This document shows positions 55,054-64,000 of a stretch of 64,000 bases of DNA, in pieces. The stretch's first letter is position 1. Every line of letters begins with the position of its first letter. Location of the stretch: positions 36,300,538-36,364,537 of the forward strand of contig CAIIXF020000007.1 of assembly GCA_903813345.2 (NCBI GenBank). Direction: 5' to 3'. The notes under the pieces were generated by a model that did not search any database, was not told the origin of the DNA, and was given only the letters and a program-made list of their open reading frames with translations. The position numbers and the translations under genes were made by a program. The DNA comes from Owenia fusiformis. Its lineage: Eukaryota > Annelida > Polychaeta > Sabellida > Oweniidae.

Positions 55054-55445
55054 CCCCTATATATTGGCCAAGGGATAATCCCAATATCCTGAACCGCGAC
55101 TATAGGATAATATGTTTATCCCATACCAATCTTGGTCATCTGGTTCACATTGTTAAATCGTGGAAACATTTTAGAATATTCATGTCCAGTTTTGTTTTCT
55201 TGGCCGTGGGCGGATTTTCATGTTCTCTCAAATATTCCCATATTTATTTCTCGAATTTTTTATTGATTAAGTGGATGCTCTTTCCTTTTTTTAACTATCA
55301 AACAGACCCTGATTGTCTGTGTTTTCTCCATTGCCGTTTACAGTCATTCCGCGAATGTTACAAATTATGAACAAATATGCAAGCGGCGATTATGACGTAG
55401 CGGGCAGATATACTATATCTGCCCGCTTGGAGCGGGACGTAAAGC

Positions 55446-56610
55446 TTTATCCCATGGTTGCAAGGAGGATATAGATCGAATATCACATGATGATATATTT
55501 GATATGTGGATCAAGATATCATATTTTAGCAAACAATTTACAAACCATCGAATATCACTTTTAAACTATCGAATATCACATCTTAAATAGAGGATATCCT
55601 ATGATTTATGAGTGATATGATTTTTATCCACGAATGGATATGATATCTGCACGAGTGAGCGTAGCGAGAGAGTGCAGATATCAACATCCATGAGTGGATT
55701 AAAATCATATCACGAGTAAATCATAGGATGTTCTTTATATTCCATAGTTAAAGTCATCATCAGAATCGTCGGGAATTAAGTGATTTAAAACGTATTTTCC
55801 AAACGATACGGCGATATTGACACTTAGCCTCGTTTTGAGTCTGAAGTAGCAAAAATCCATAAACCATGGCATACGGCGCCGTATGTCATGGCTAAAACAC
55901 CGTATGCTATGGTTAAGTGAAAATTTGCCAAAAATATCATATTTTACCACTGATTTCAAAAATACCGTTTTTATTTTGACATGTTATCCTATGGATATCA
56001 TGCTAACTATGGAATAATGTAGGAATATCCTATGGCTCTGAAAAAATATCACTTATATCCATGAGTGGATATTGATATTTTCGCGAGTGAGCGCAGCGAA
56101 TGAGTGAAGATACTGATATCCATGAGTGGATATAAGTGATATTTTTGAAAAACCATAGGATTGTCCGTTTATCCCATTGGGAATTATTATCCAGTGAACA
56201 TTGAATAGTCAGATAAATTGCAATGGAAAATTCCATTTCGTCTGACATTTTGATTGCGATAATTCAACGAACGTCATATACGTGACGTAACAGAGTGGTG
56301 TGTATTTAATGCGAACGCCGTAAAAACAAGATCCCAAAAAATAAAAATATATAATAAATATATAAACAATCGTTTTGCTGAATTAATAAAAAAAATTGAA
56401 AAAATCAAAACCATCGAATATCACCTTTGAAACCATCGAATATCACTTTTGAAACCATCGAATATCACCTTTCAATAAGTGATATTCGATGGTTTCAAAA
56501 GTGATATTCGATGATTTGGGAATTGTTTGCTAAAATATGATATCTTCATCCACGTATCAATTATATCTTCACGTGATATTCGATATATATCCTTGTAACC
56601 ATGGGATAAA
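55446..56610. repeat. 1.17-kb nested fold-back structure
   Basis: TTTATCCCATGGTTGCAAGG and AATATCACnnnnnATGATATA on the left match the inverse of 56476-56610. Two inner palindromes sit at 55612-55733 (centre GAGTGAGCGTAGCGAGAGAG) and 56031-56160 (centre GCGAGTGAGCGCAGCGAATG). Confidence 0.85.
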
Positions 56611-56615
56611 TAAGG

Positions 56616-56756
56616 GTTATGTACTGGGAGGTTTTGGATATGGGGTTTTTCCAGAGGGAGATATGCATATCTACCTGAGGGACCGTAGGGACAGAAAGTA
56701 GATGTGCATATCTCACGAGGGATGAACCCAATATCCAAACCGACCGTACATAACTG
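56616..56756. repeat. Hairpin related to 54912-55053
   Basis: GTTATGTACTGGGAGGTTTT..GGATATGGGGTT, inverted at 56722-56756 (CCAATATCCAAACCGACCGT). The loop side carries GAGGGACCGTAGGGAC. Confidence 0.78.
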
Positions 56757-57990
56757 CTTTATCCTATACCAAGTAGAGTTTTCAGTAGTACAAGGTGTAA
56801 AAAATAAACAAATCATTCATATGCAAAGTCATTTTATTGCATTTCCACTTTTTTTGAAGCGGGAAGATACGCCCCGAAGCGGGAAGATATGCACCGAAGC
56901 GGGAGATATGGAGGTTCTTGATATGGAAACCTCAAAATCAGGATACGGGATATATCTTACCAACTTATCTCCCTAAAACCCTACTTGGCATAGGATAAAT
57001 CAAGATAATTTCTACTCGCATCTAGTCTATTCCACATGTTTGGGAAAAGTGTACAGGAAAATCTCCATGTTCAATTGATGTATGATCAATATATACGAAT
57101 CGAATGTATTCTCGTGTGCATTACAATATCCACATTGAAACATTTTTGGCCTGCAATGGACGTATAATGAATTAGAATATGAGGCCGTGTTATCATTCTA
57201 ATGTAAAGTCATGGTATTTACTGAGGTATTGGGTTGCAAGTTAATATCAGATTCAATGCAAATTAATCATCTAATATCAGATGCGCGATCAGTCCAATAA
57301 TCTAATTTCAGGTCATCAGTTCGATATCTAGCACTTGTTCTAACGACACGGTATTACTAGGCTATCATATTATAAATACACACACATATAAAACAATCAA
57401 ACTGGTACACGATATAAGCACGACTGCTCTTTCAATTGAGTATAAATGTTGATAAACTTTCCCGGAAGCCAAGACATACACGTTTAGACGATGCTATTTT
57501 CAGTTCAGTGTAAGAGTAAATGCCCGGATATCGAGGCTTTTTCGTGTAAAGTTTTAACCAAGCATCTAAAATCGGGTTATATTGCGTGTAGAATTTATCG
57601 ATATCAGGGCCGCTACATGCCAGTGAGCGTGTAATGATTCTATAGTATGTTATTGATGCGGTTTTATAGCTGGTTTTCTAATACATATTTTAAACGAGCT
57701 CGTTTCGTAAGATTTTTGGCGCTAAATCATGCATGACATACATCATCGTGTTCAGCAAGAATTCAACTGTGCATCGAAATCAAAATTGACAGCATAGTGT
57801 TCAATAGACACGAGTAAAATGGTTCCCGTTGACCCAACGTCAAATTTCAAATCTCCCGTTCTAAACCCGAAACTCTGAAGCTGCAAGAGTATCTGAAGTA
57901 GACTAAGCACGCATAAAATTATGAGCGCTCGATACATTCCTTTGTTAATTTTTGTACTTTGCGTTCACGGTTACGTTGTGAAAAACATCG

Positions 57991-59364
57991 TTAGCTTAAC
58001 CTCTCCAATACATGTCCGCCACATACGTTCACTGTATGCTTATCTGAACCAGTAATCGGATTGTAAGTTAAAACAAACCACACCCGCCAATAATACTTTT
58101 TCTCAAGTGAACTGAACAACCCTCTGCTGAATTTTTCATTACTCATTTCGGAATTATCCCTGGCATAATCTAATATTTCCTCTTTAGACTGGGCATGGTA
58201 CTTATTCATAACAGCGACGTCAATCTCTTCTAGTTTTTCTCTTACTTTTTGTACTCGTGTTTCCCATTCTTTCTTCCTTTCTTCTTTTATGGTTGTAAAA
58301 GCATTCATTTCGTAATAAGCAGCTTCAAGTCGAATCGCTTGGAAAATTATATCCATAATCCCAAGAAGAAAATCTTCTGTCTTCTTGCGATCATTTTTTG
58401 TGTACCTCATTTAAACGGCCTGTCCAAGATTCTCATTAAATGTACCTCCTGGGTTAACTATTGCCTGGTACAATTTTGTGCCTGCAACTTATATAGTTGC
58501 TGTCGTAGCTCTTTATAAATAACTCTTTCCTGTTTCCTGATGACGCAGTACTTTTATAAAAAAGACGATATTCTTCCTCCAATGCACCGAGTGCTGTTTC
58601 TATTTCCCCAAATTGAATCGCTGTTTCAGTCCACTTGATTAATCGTTCAACATCATCAAAGCGGGAATCTACTCGGTCGAAGTGGTTGTCAATTTCTTTC
58701 ATCATATTTTTCATAAATTTCATTTCATTTCGTAATAAGCAGCTTCAAGTCGAATCGCTTGGAAAATTATATCCATAATCCCAAGAAGAAAATCTTCTGT
58801 CTTCTTGCGATCATTTTTTGTGTACCTCATTTAAACGGCCTGTCCAAGATTCTCATTAAATGTACCTCCTGGGTTAACTATTGCCTGGTACAATTTTGTG
58901 CCTGCAACTTATATAGTTGCTGTCGTAGCTCTTTATAAATAACTCTTTCCTGTTTCCTGATGACGCAGTACTTTTATAAAAAAGACGATATTCTTCCTCC
59001 AATGCACCGAGTGCTGTTTCTATTTCCCCAAATTGAATCGCTGTTTCAGTCCACTTGATTAATCGTTCAACATCATCAAAGCGGGAATCTACTCGGTCGA
59101 AGTGGTTGTCAATTTCTTTCATCATATTTTTCATAAATTCCAACTCTGCAGATGGCACGAATGTCATAACAAGGCCAATGAATGGACCCAAAGCGCCAAG
59201 AAACCCTTTCATCTCTGTCGCAACTTTTGTTAATGTTTCATGATATTGTGGTCTGCTATTAAACCCCAAATCTCTTTCCCAGTTTGCAAGCCTTTCTTGA
59301 TCGCTTGTTTTTCTGCAACGGTGATGCTTTCAGCTTTTGGCACCAAGGCCAAAATAAACACCAT
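57991..59364 (-). pseudogene. Rapunzel-like protein gene, main part, broken by frameshifts, a stop and an internal duplication
   Basis: Reading leftwards from ATG 59364: a signal-peptide-like start (MVFILALVPKAES) continues as ITVAEKQAIKKGLQTGKEIW, then loses frame between about 59255 and 59232. The next frame (59269-58874) gives ETLTKVATEMKGFLGALGPF and SAELEFMKNMMKEIDNHFDR, typical of rapunzel-like proteins, whose function in invertebrates is unknown. After YDSNYIS a second shift leads to YQAIVNPGGTFNENLGQAV, then an in-frame TAA, then MRYTKNDRKKTEDFLLGIMD and a coiled-coil-like basic segment to the stop at 57991. The segment with the second shift and the TAA is present twice because of a perfect 420-bp tandem duplication. 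A polypyrimidine-AAG site just before 59390 could be a splice acceptor for an upstream exon. The C-terminal segment appears displaced to 53796-54071. Unknown introns or sequencing errors could account for some lesions. Confidence 0.6.
58304..59139. repeat. Perfect 420-bp tandem duplication inside the rapunzel-like gene
   Basis: Bases 58304-58719 and 58724-59139 are identical at every position compared, with period 420 (140 codons). The copy spans the central coding region, including one frame lesion and an in-frame TAA. Confidence 0.97.
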
Positions 59365-59462
59365 AAGGACCCAAAGGGATCGAGGTACATCTTAAATAAA
59401 AACAAAAATAAGTTGAGAGTTTGATGACGTGAAAGTTGCGATAAATGGCGATACTTATAAAA

Positions 59463-59780
59463 TAATGCCTTGGTCAAATATTCTCCGATTTTCACTACGG
59501 CGCCCGGCCGATGAGTATTTTGTTCAAAATGCCCGGGCATCATACGGGCGCCGGGCGATGATCGTCCATCATCGGCCGATTTTAGACATCGTACGGGCGC
59601 CGGCAGAGTTTTATCGCGGAGATAAAAGTTGCCGATGTCTTGGCGATTTTTTCTCAACCAAACTCATCGGTACCTACCCGGCCGTGGCCCCTCCGGTCAT
59701 CGTACGATTATCTTGCGGCGCCCGGTGGCATCGCACGGTCATCTTTGGATTTTGCGTGCTGATTATTTTGATAAATCTTA
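59463..59780. mobile_element. GC-rich TGCCTTGGTCA element, Harbinger-MITE relative
   Basis: Left end TAATGCCTTGGTCAAATATT and CGGCGCCCGGCCGATGAGTA match 47805. The interior repeats CATCGTACGGGCGCCGG several times, far richer in G+C than its surroundings. The right end is not clear. Confidence 0.6.
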
Positions 59781-59789
59781 ATTATGATT

Positions 59790-61640
59790 ACTTATAAAGT
59801 GATATAAAGGTTTTAAAAATAATGATGTAAGGAATTATAATTACTACACACTGTCAGAGATTTTTTATAAAACATAAATGGAACGATTAAGCTTATTGTA
59901 AAACAATGACACACATTTGAATGGCTGGGTGGGTGGGTTGATCTAGTCGTTCTTCATTGACATTAATCGTGTATGTCTGTCATACACATTGAATAGAGTG
60001 ATACATTTTTATGCGTATATTCACTCATGCATATACCATTACAAATCATTTATTTTAAATACCTGAATGTTTTTGTGAGTACAGTATTTTCAAGGGTCAC
60101 AATTCTACTACGAAATTTCACTGTCTCAATTACAACGTTATAATTTCCTTGATCAGTTTGCATTAGTCTTTAATATTCATTAACTCATCATAGTGTATGA
60201 CGTCATCTCTTTACACAGTTAATTTTCGTTAACGTTTAATATGTTTCATCATTCATAAAGTACAGGATGGCGTCAACATTAAGTAATCTTTATGGATCAA
60301 ATAACTATTGTACGTTTTATTTTGCATATTGTTTCTCTTTATTATTGAGTAAGTAACCAAAATGAAAGATCGCTGTTAAGTACATAATTGAAATGATAAC
60401 AAAATAATACAGAACAAAATAATACATGAAAAGTAAACAAACGCCATAGTAACCGTATTACTTTAGAAACATTTAAAGAGCAAAAAAAAACAGAGCAACA
60501 ATAAGTTTCTTTTTTGTATCAAAAGTAAACAACTTATTCACAATGAAAGTTTTTGAAGAGCTAACGCATTGCAATTTAAAATAATGACAAAATTGGTTAA
60601 TGACATAATTTACTATTTTAGCAAAAATAAATTTTAACGATTTCAAAATTCATTTTTAAAATTGTACGAGCGTGAACGTGTAGAATTATAGTCCTCGGTG
60701 GATTAGTGTTTACTTGACCGAGAGATTATAAAGGTATGCTAAAAATAATTGTAACGAGGTCCATCGAAAAGTTAATTGAGAGTTGGTCAGTAATCCACGG
60801 GGCTCAAAATATTACGTGCTCGCGTAAATGTTCTCTTAGAAATGTGTGCTGAATTAAACGCTGTTGCGCTGTCATCCCTATTTATTCCTAACTCACTCTG
60901 CAGCTTCTGAAATCAATGGAGAGGTTTCGCACAACGTGTTAGCTAAAACGTATCCGCATCCGTATCACGTTAAGTTTACGAATACGTATTTCGATAATTT
61001 GCGTTTCGCAGTTTTTGAAGTACGTAATTATAAACGCATCTCAATCCGTGTTTAATAGTAGTGAAAACTAGGATAAAAAAGACTTCATCTTCAGTAAGAA
61101 TTCAATACACCATTGAGAGTGTCAGCTTTCAGAATCACAACTTCAAAAGTAGTATTCACTGTGGTATTGGTGAATGCAAAAATACATATTAACCCTTTCA
61201 TCCCCAAGGGGTCATTTATTAAATCAATTTCAAAATGAAATTACTTATCTTGATTTCTATCGAATGGTGAAAGATATGACCGTCTTCAATCATTTGCTAT
61301 ACTGCACATGGACCTTTAAATTCATGTTTTTCCAGCTGTATATTTTTGTAATAATTCAAGATCAGATAAGTAAAAAGTACCGACTCGGTGGAAGCAAAGT
61401 AACATATTTGATCATCGAAAGTGACACAAATATATCATTTATGCAAAAAGTACATATCGCCTGTTTTGTATATAAAGTCAACAAAAAAACTATATTATGT
61501 AAAAAGATAAATCAGCATTGTTTTTCTTGGAATCATTGAACAACATGAGACCCTCCATCAGAGAATCAGAGAACGACGAAAGGCTAACGCCCATCATACC
61601 AGGTGAATACCTCACACAAGATATTGCATGATATATGAAT
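59790..61640. other. Intergenic, nothing recognised
   Basis: AT-rich. A 121-codon frame (61174-61539) is uncharacterised and shows no domain. Confidence 0.5.
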
Positions 61641-61649
61641 ACATGTAGG

Positions 61650-62550
61650 AACCAAACCTATAACATACTAATAATGTGTACAAACATATTATTATACCCT
61701 TTGATTCTACCCTGAATATACCAACCAACTGATATACCAACAACATAATACCCTAAACCGGCCATTTGTATCTTAAGCCAATAGTACACAGCAACCTGAT
61801 CAACCAAACACAATAGAAAATAACACAGTGACAACATAAACAGAACGCAATAGCGCATAACCCAGCACAAAAGCCAGCAAAGCGCAACCTGACCTGAACA
61901 AAGGCAAACACAACGGATTGTGTACAATCCAACACTAAACAATTAAAACACAATCAGGCACAACCAATAAAACACAACTAAACTAATAAGCACGAAAACA
62001 AAACGAACTGTGATTATCACCACACAATTTGGCACACCCAATGATAAACCAACAAAAGCAAACATAACCCATTTTTCAGGTAACACAACACAATTTTCCA
62101 AATCAGGCACAAGCAATAAAACACAATCAAACTGTAATACCAATATACACAACTAACTTACTCAAATTGGAGACAACGCCAATCACATAACACAATCAGA
62201 CACTATCAGATACCTCACCCTACTAGACACAATCAGCTACCCAATCAACATGGCATATTCACAAGAGAACACAACCCATTATAAAATTAACATGACACAA
62301 TGAACATAACCCGATACTAAATCACCACACTAACAACCATCAAAAGCCGATTCTCAATTTGACACAACACAATTCGGTAAAACCTATACCTACCTCACAT
62401 TAGCCCACCATTACACTACCAGTATCAACTTAATACTAATCGATTTAATCAACCCAACAAAACACAATCAGGTACAACCAATTAACCACAACGAAACGTT
62501 GATACCGATATAATCAACTAATTTATTCCAATTGGAGACAACCGCAAATG
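61650..62550. repeat. A/C-rich, strand-asymmetric degenerate satellite
   Basis: The plus strand is strongly depleted in G. AACACAATCAGGCACAACCA-type units recur at about 61945, 62099, 62170 and 62460, and AATTGGAGACAACGCCAA / AATTGGAGACAACCGCAA at 62165 and 62530. No ORF beyond shadow frames. Confidence 0.6.
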
Positions 62551-62679
62551 TTTCAACAGAAGGTCAGATAAAGATCTCTAATTGACCTTTTGATAATTTT
62601 TGGCAGGTAATATAAACATAAACTGCTTAACTCTGATAAGGCAATTCAGAAAATCCGCGAGAAATCTTATATCTGATTC

Positions 62680-62880
62680 AATGTTCACTAGAGACAGGAT
62701 AATCGGACTGACTTTGCTAAGATTTAGTGTTCACTGTTCACAGTAGGCAGGTGTTGTACTTTAGGATTGTACTTTAACATGGGAGTCGATGGGAGGAAAA
62801 GGTTTTGCCGAGAAAAAACGTTCACTGTCGATAGGTGTTCACTAAAGAGATGTGTTCACTAACTCAAGTTTTACTGTATA
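62680..62880. repeat. Dispersed GTGTTCACT element, copy 5
   Basis: ATGGGAGTCGATGGGAGGAA, GATAGGTGTTCACTAAAGAG and AGTTTTACTGTATA. This copy is the most complete match to the one at 31430. Confidence 0.65.
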
Positions 62881-62956
62881 TAGCAAGACTCTATCTGTTT
62901 TAGCTGATCAAATATTTTGAAAAACACATTTGTTTTTTACATGTTGAAGCTATGTA

Positions 62957-63188
62957 ATTGTGATTATATCAACGGATATTAGATGCAATTCACGATAACA
63001 TCCGGATTGTCGACGTTTATATTTTGAATTTTACGTTTTATTGGGAGTAATAAATAACTTCTGATACTAGTATTTTCAATACTAGTATTGATCATTAGTT
63101 ATGATTATATCACCGGTTATTACATACAATTCACGATAACATCGAGGGTGTCGACACTCATGTTTTGAATTTTACGTTTTATTGATAC
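62957..63188. repeat. Tandem duplication, about 145-bp period
   Basis: CAATTCACGATAACATC and TTTTGAATTTTACGTTTTAT occur at 62982/63026 and again at 63128/63163, with about 85 percent identity. Confidence 0.8.
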
Positions 63189-63194
63189 TAAAAT

Positions 63195-63780
63195 TTATTT
63201 TATTGATTCATGATGAGCTTCAGAGCTCTTCGACATTTACCATTTTGCGACATACGTTTTAATACAGTAGTTATAGATTTTTGAATTCACTTGAATTAGA
63301 TCAAAAACTCCCTTACTCAATGCTTCACTGATCCTAATGTTGAGCACATAGCTGCTGGGGCTGCTGTACTTCGCCATAGTTCTACTTTATTCGCAATTCC
63401 TTTGGTGATCACAGTTGCGATGTTGACCAACTTGTATACATTTTCGGATTATCAGGAGGGTGTATTCATGATGTATTGAACATTTCGAACAATACAAAAT
63501 GATTCCCGGTTTTCATAAATGAATACAACTTGACTGTCTCGTTGCTTCAGATATCTTAATTGACTAGTTGGCCTGTTCGGAGAATTGTCGGCTCATGTGC
63601 GACAGGTCGAGGCTGCGATTTCTGAATGAAAATATCTGCTATTTACTTTTTCAGAGTTCTATAGCCACATGATGTCAGTTTTATAAAAAAAAGTAAAATA
63701 TTAAGGTGTATCTACACATTGTATGGCACATTTTGGTTATCTTGAGATGTTCCGCCAATATACAGTGCATACAATGTATT
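63195..63780. other. Intergenic, nothing recognised
   Basis: No gene, RNA or repeat family was recognised in this stretch. Confidence 0.5.
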
Positions 63781-63787
63781 GTACCAA

Positions 63788-63885
63788 GCCCGTAGCCAGG
63801 GGGGGGGGGCGGAGGGAACGGCGGCTCTCCCCTGGTCAGAAATTCTTTAAAAATCATGCAGTTTTTCACCAAACTGATCATCTTT
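63788..63885. mobile_element. GCCCGTAGCCAGG MITE, partial copy 4
   Basis: GCCCGTAGCCAGGGGG and AAAATCATGCAGTTTTTCAC are present; no inverted right end was found before the window ends. Confidence 0.65.
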
Positions 63886-64000
63886 ACAAAGAATAATCAA
63901 GGTGGTAGAAGCAAATGAGAACCCATTTAAGATTGAAAATTATGATAATTAGTCATCTTGATTCTCAAGGTGTCAATTGCTCCAACTGTATAACAACTTG

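Larger units (their letters stand above)
54072..58007. mobile_element. 3.9-kb inverted-repeat-bounded insertion splitting the rapunzel-like gene
   Basis: TGGAGAGGTTAAGCT at 54072-54086 is exactly inverted at 57993-58007. A second inverted pair, TCACTGGCATGTAGCG, lies at 54206-54221 and 57611-57626. ATA-like flanks may be a 3-bp target duplication with one extra base. No transposase was recognised inside; the interior holds several fold-back structures. Confidence 0.55.

Noticed and set aside
54838-55084. Overlapping frames on both strands near the 142-bp hairpin
   Set aside because: They are the two strands of a palindrome.
61174-61539. 121-codon plus-strand frame
   Set aside because: Composition matches translated AT-rich intergenic DNA; no domain and no context.
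61658-62152. Cysteine/valine/leucine-rich minus-strand frames resembling membrane proteins
   Set aside because: They are the complement of A/C-rich repeat DNA; hydrophobic residues follow from the T/G-rich composition.

Overview
The window is nuclear DNA from an invertebrate animal, most likely marine. The evidence is AT-rich sequence, introns of 0.1 to 8.6 kb with GT..AG borders, animal-specific gene families, and very many short inverted-repeat elements and minisatellites. The phylum cannot be settled from the sequence. No CRISPR array, rRNA, tRNA or bacterial-type operon was seen.

Layout. (1) Bases 1-14951, minus strand: the first eight coding exons (about 273 codons) of RAB3GAP1, the catalytic subunit of the Rab3 GTPase-activating complex; the rest lies beyond the left edge. 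Its 8.6-kb intron 2 holds a satellite array full of nuclear-receptor half-sites (about 3400-7450) and, on the opposite strand, an intronless gene for a secreted or membrane-anchored somatomedin-B protein (8285-10063). (2) 15-21 kb: no gene recognised, mostly small transposons, including a hAT-type MITE with an 8-bp target duplication. (3) 21243-35803, plus strand: a complete SLC38A11-like amino-acid transporter gene, 13 coding exons and 503 codons, with two alternative versions of exon 5. (4) 36-42 kb: repeats and MITEs. (5) 42519-47207, minus strand: a two-exon gene for a secreted PAN/apple plus fibrinogen-domain protein. A broken mobile-element-like ORF runs antisense in and beyond its intron. 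(6) 47.4-53.7 kb: a Harbinger-type MITE, a Tc1/mariner-type MITE and unannotated DNA. (7) 53796-59364, minus strand: a rapunzel-like gene that now looks broken. It has a perfect 420-bp internal tandem duplication, frame lesions, and a 3.9-kb inverted-repeat-bounded insertion that cuts off its C-terminal segment. (8) 59.4-64 kb: repeats only.

The most unusual feature is in SLC38A11. At least five of its exon edges are embedded in local tandem repeats that copy the edge itself: the start codon region, the acceptor of exon 5b (17 copies), the acceptor of exon 6 (3 copies), the donor of exon 11 (7 copies) and the C-terminus/stop (5 copies). A single donor duplication is seen in RAB3GAP1 exon 2. 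Exons 5a and 5b have the same length (76 nt) and phase, both encode the third transmembrane region, and cannot both be included without a frameshift, so they look mutually exclusive.

All gene names come from recognising the translated families; no database search was run.
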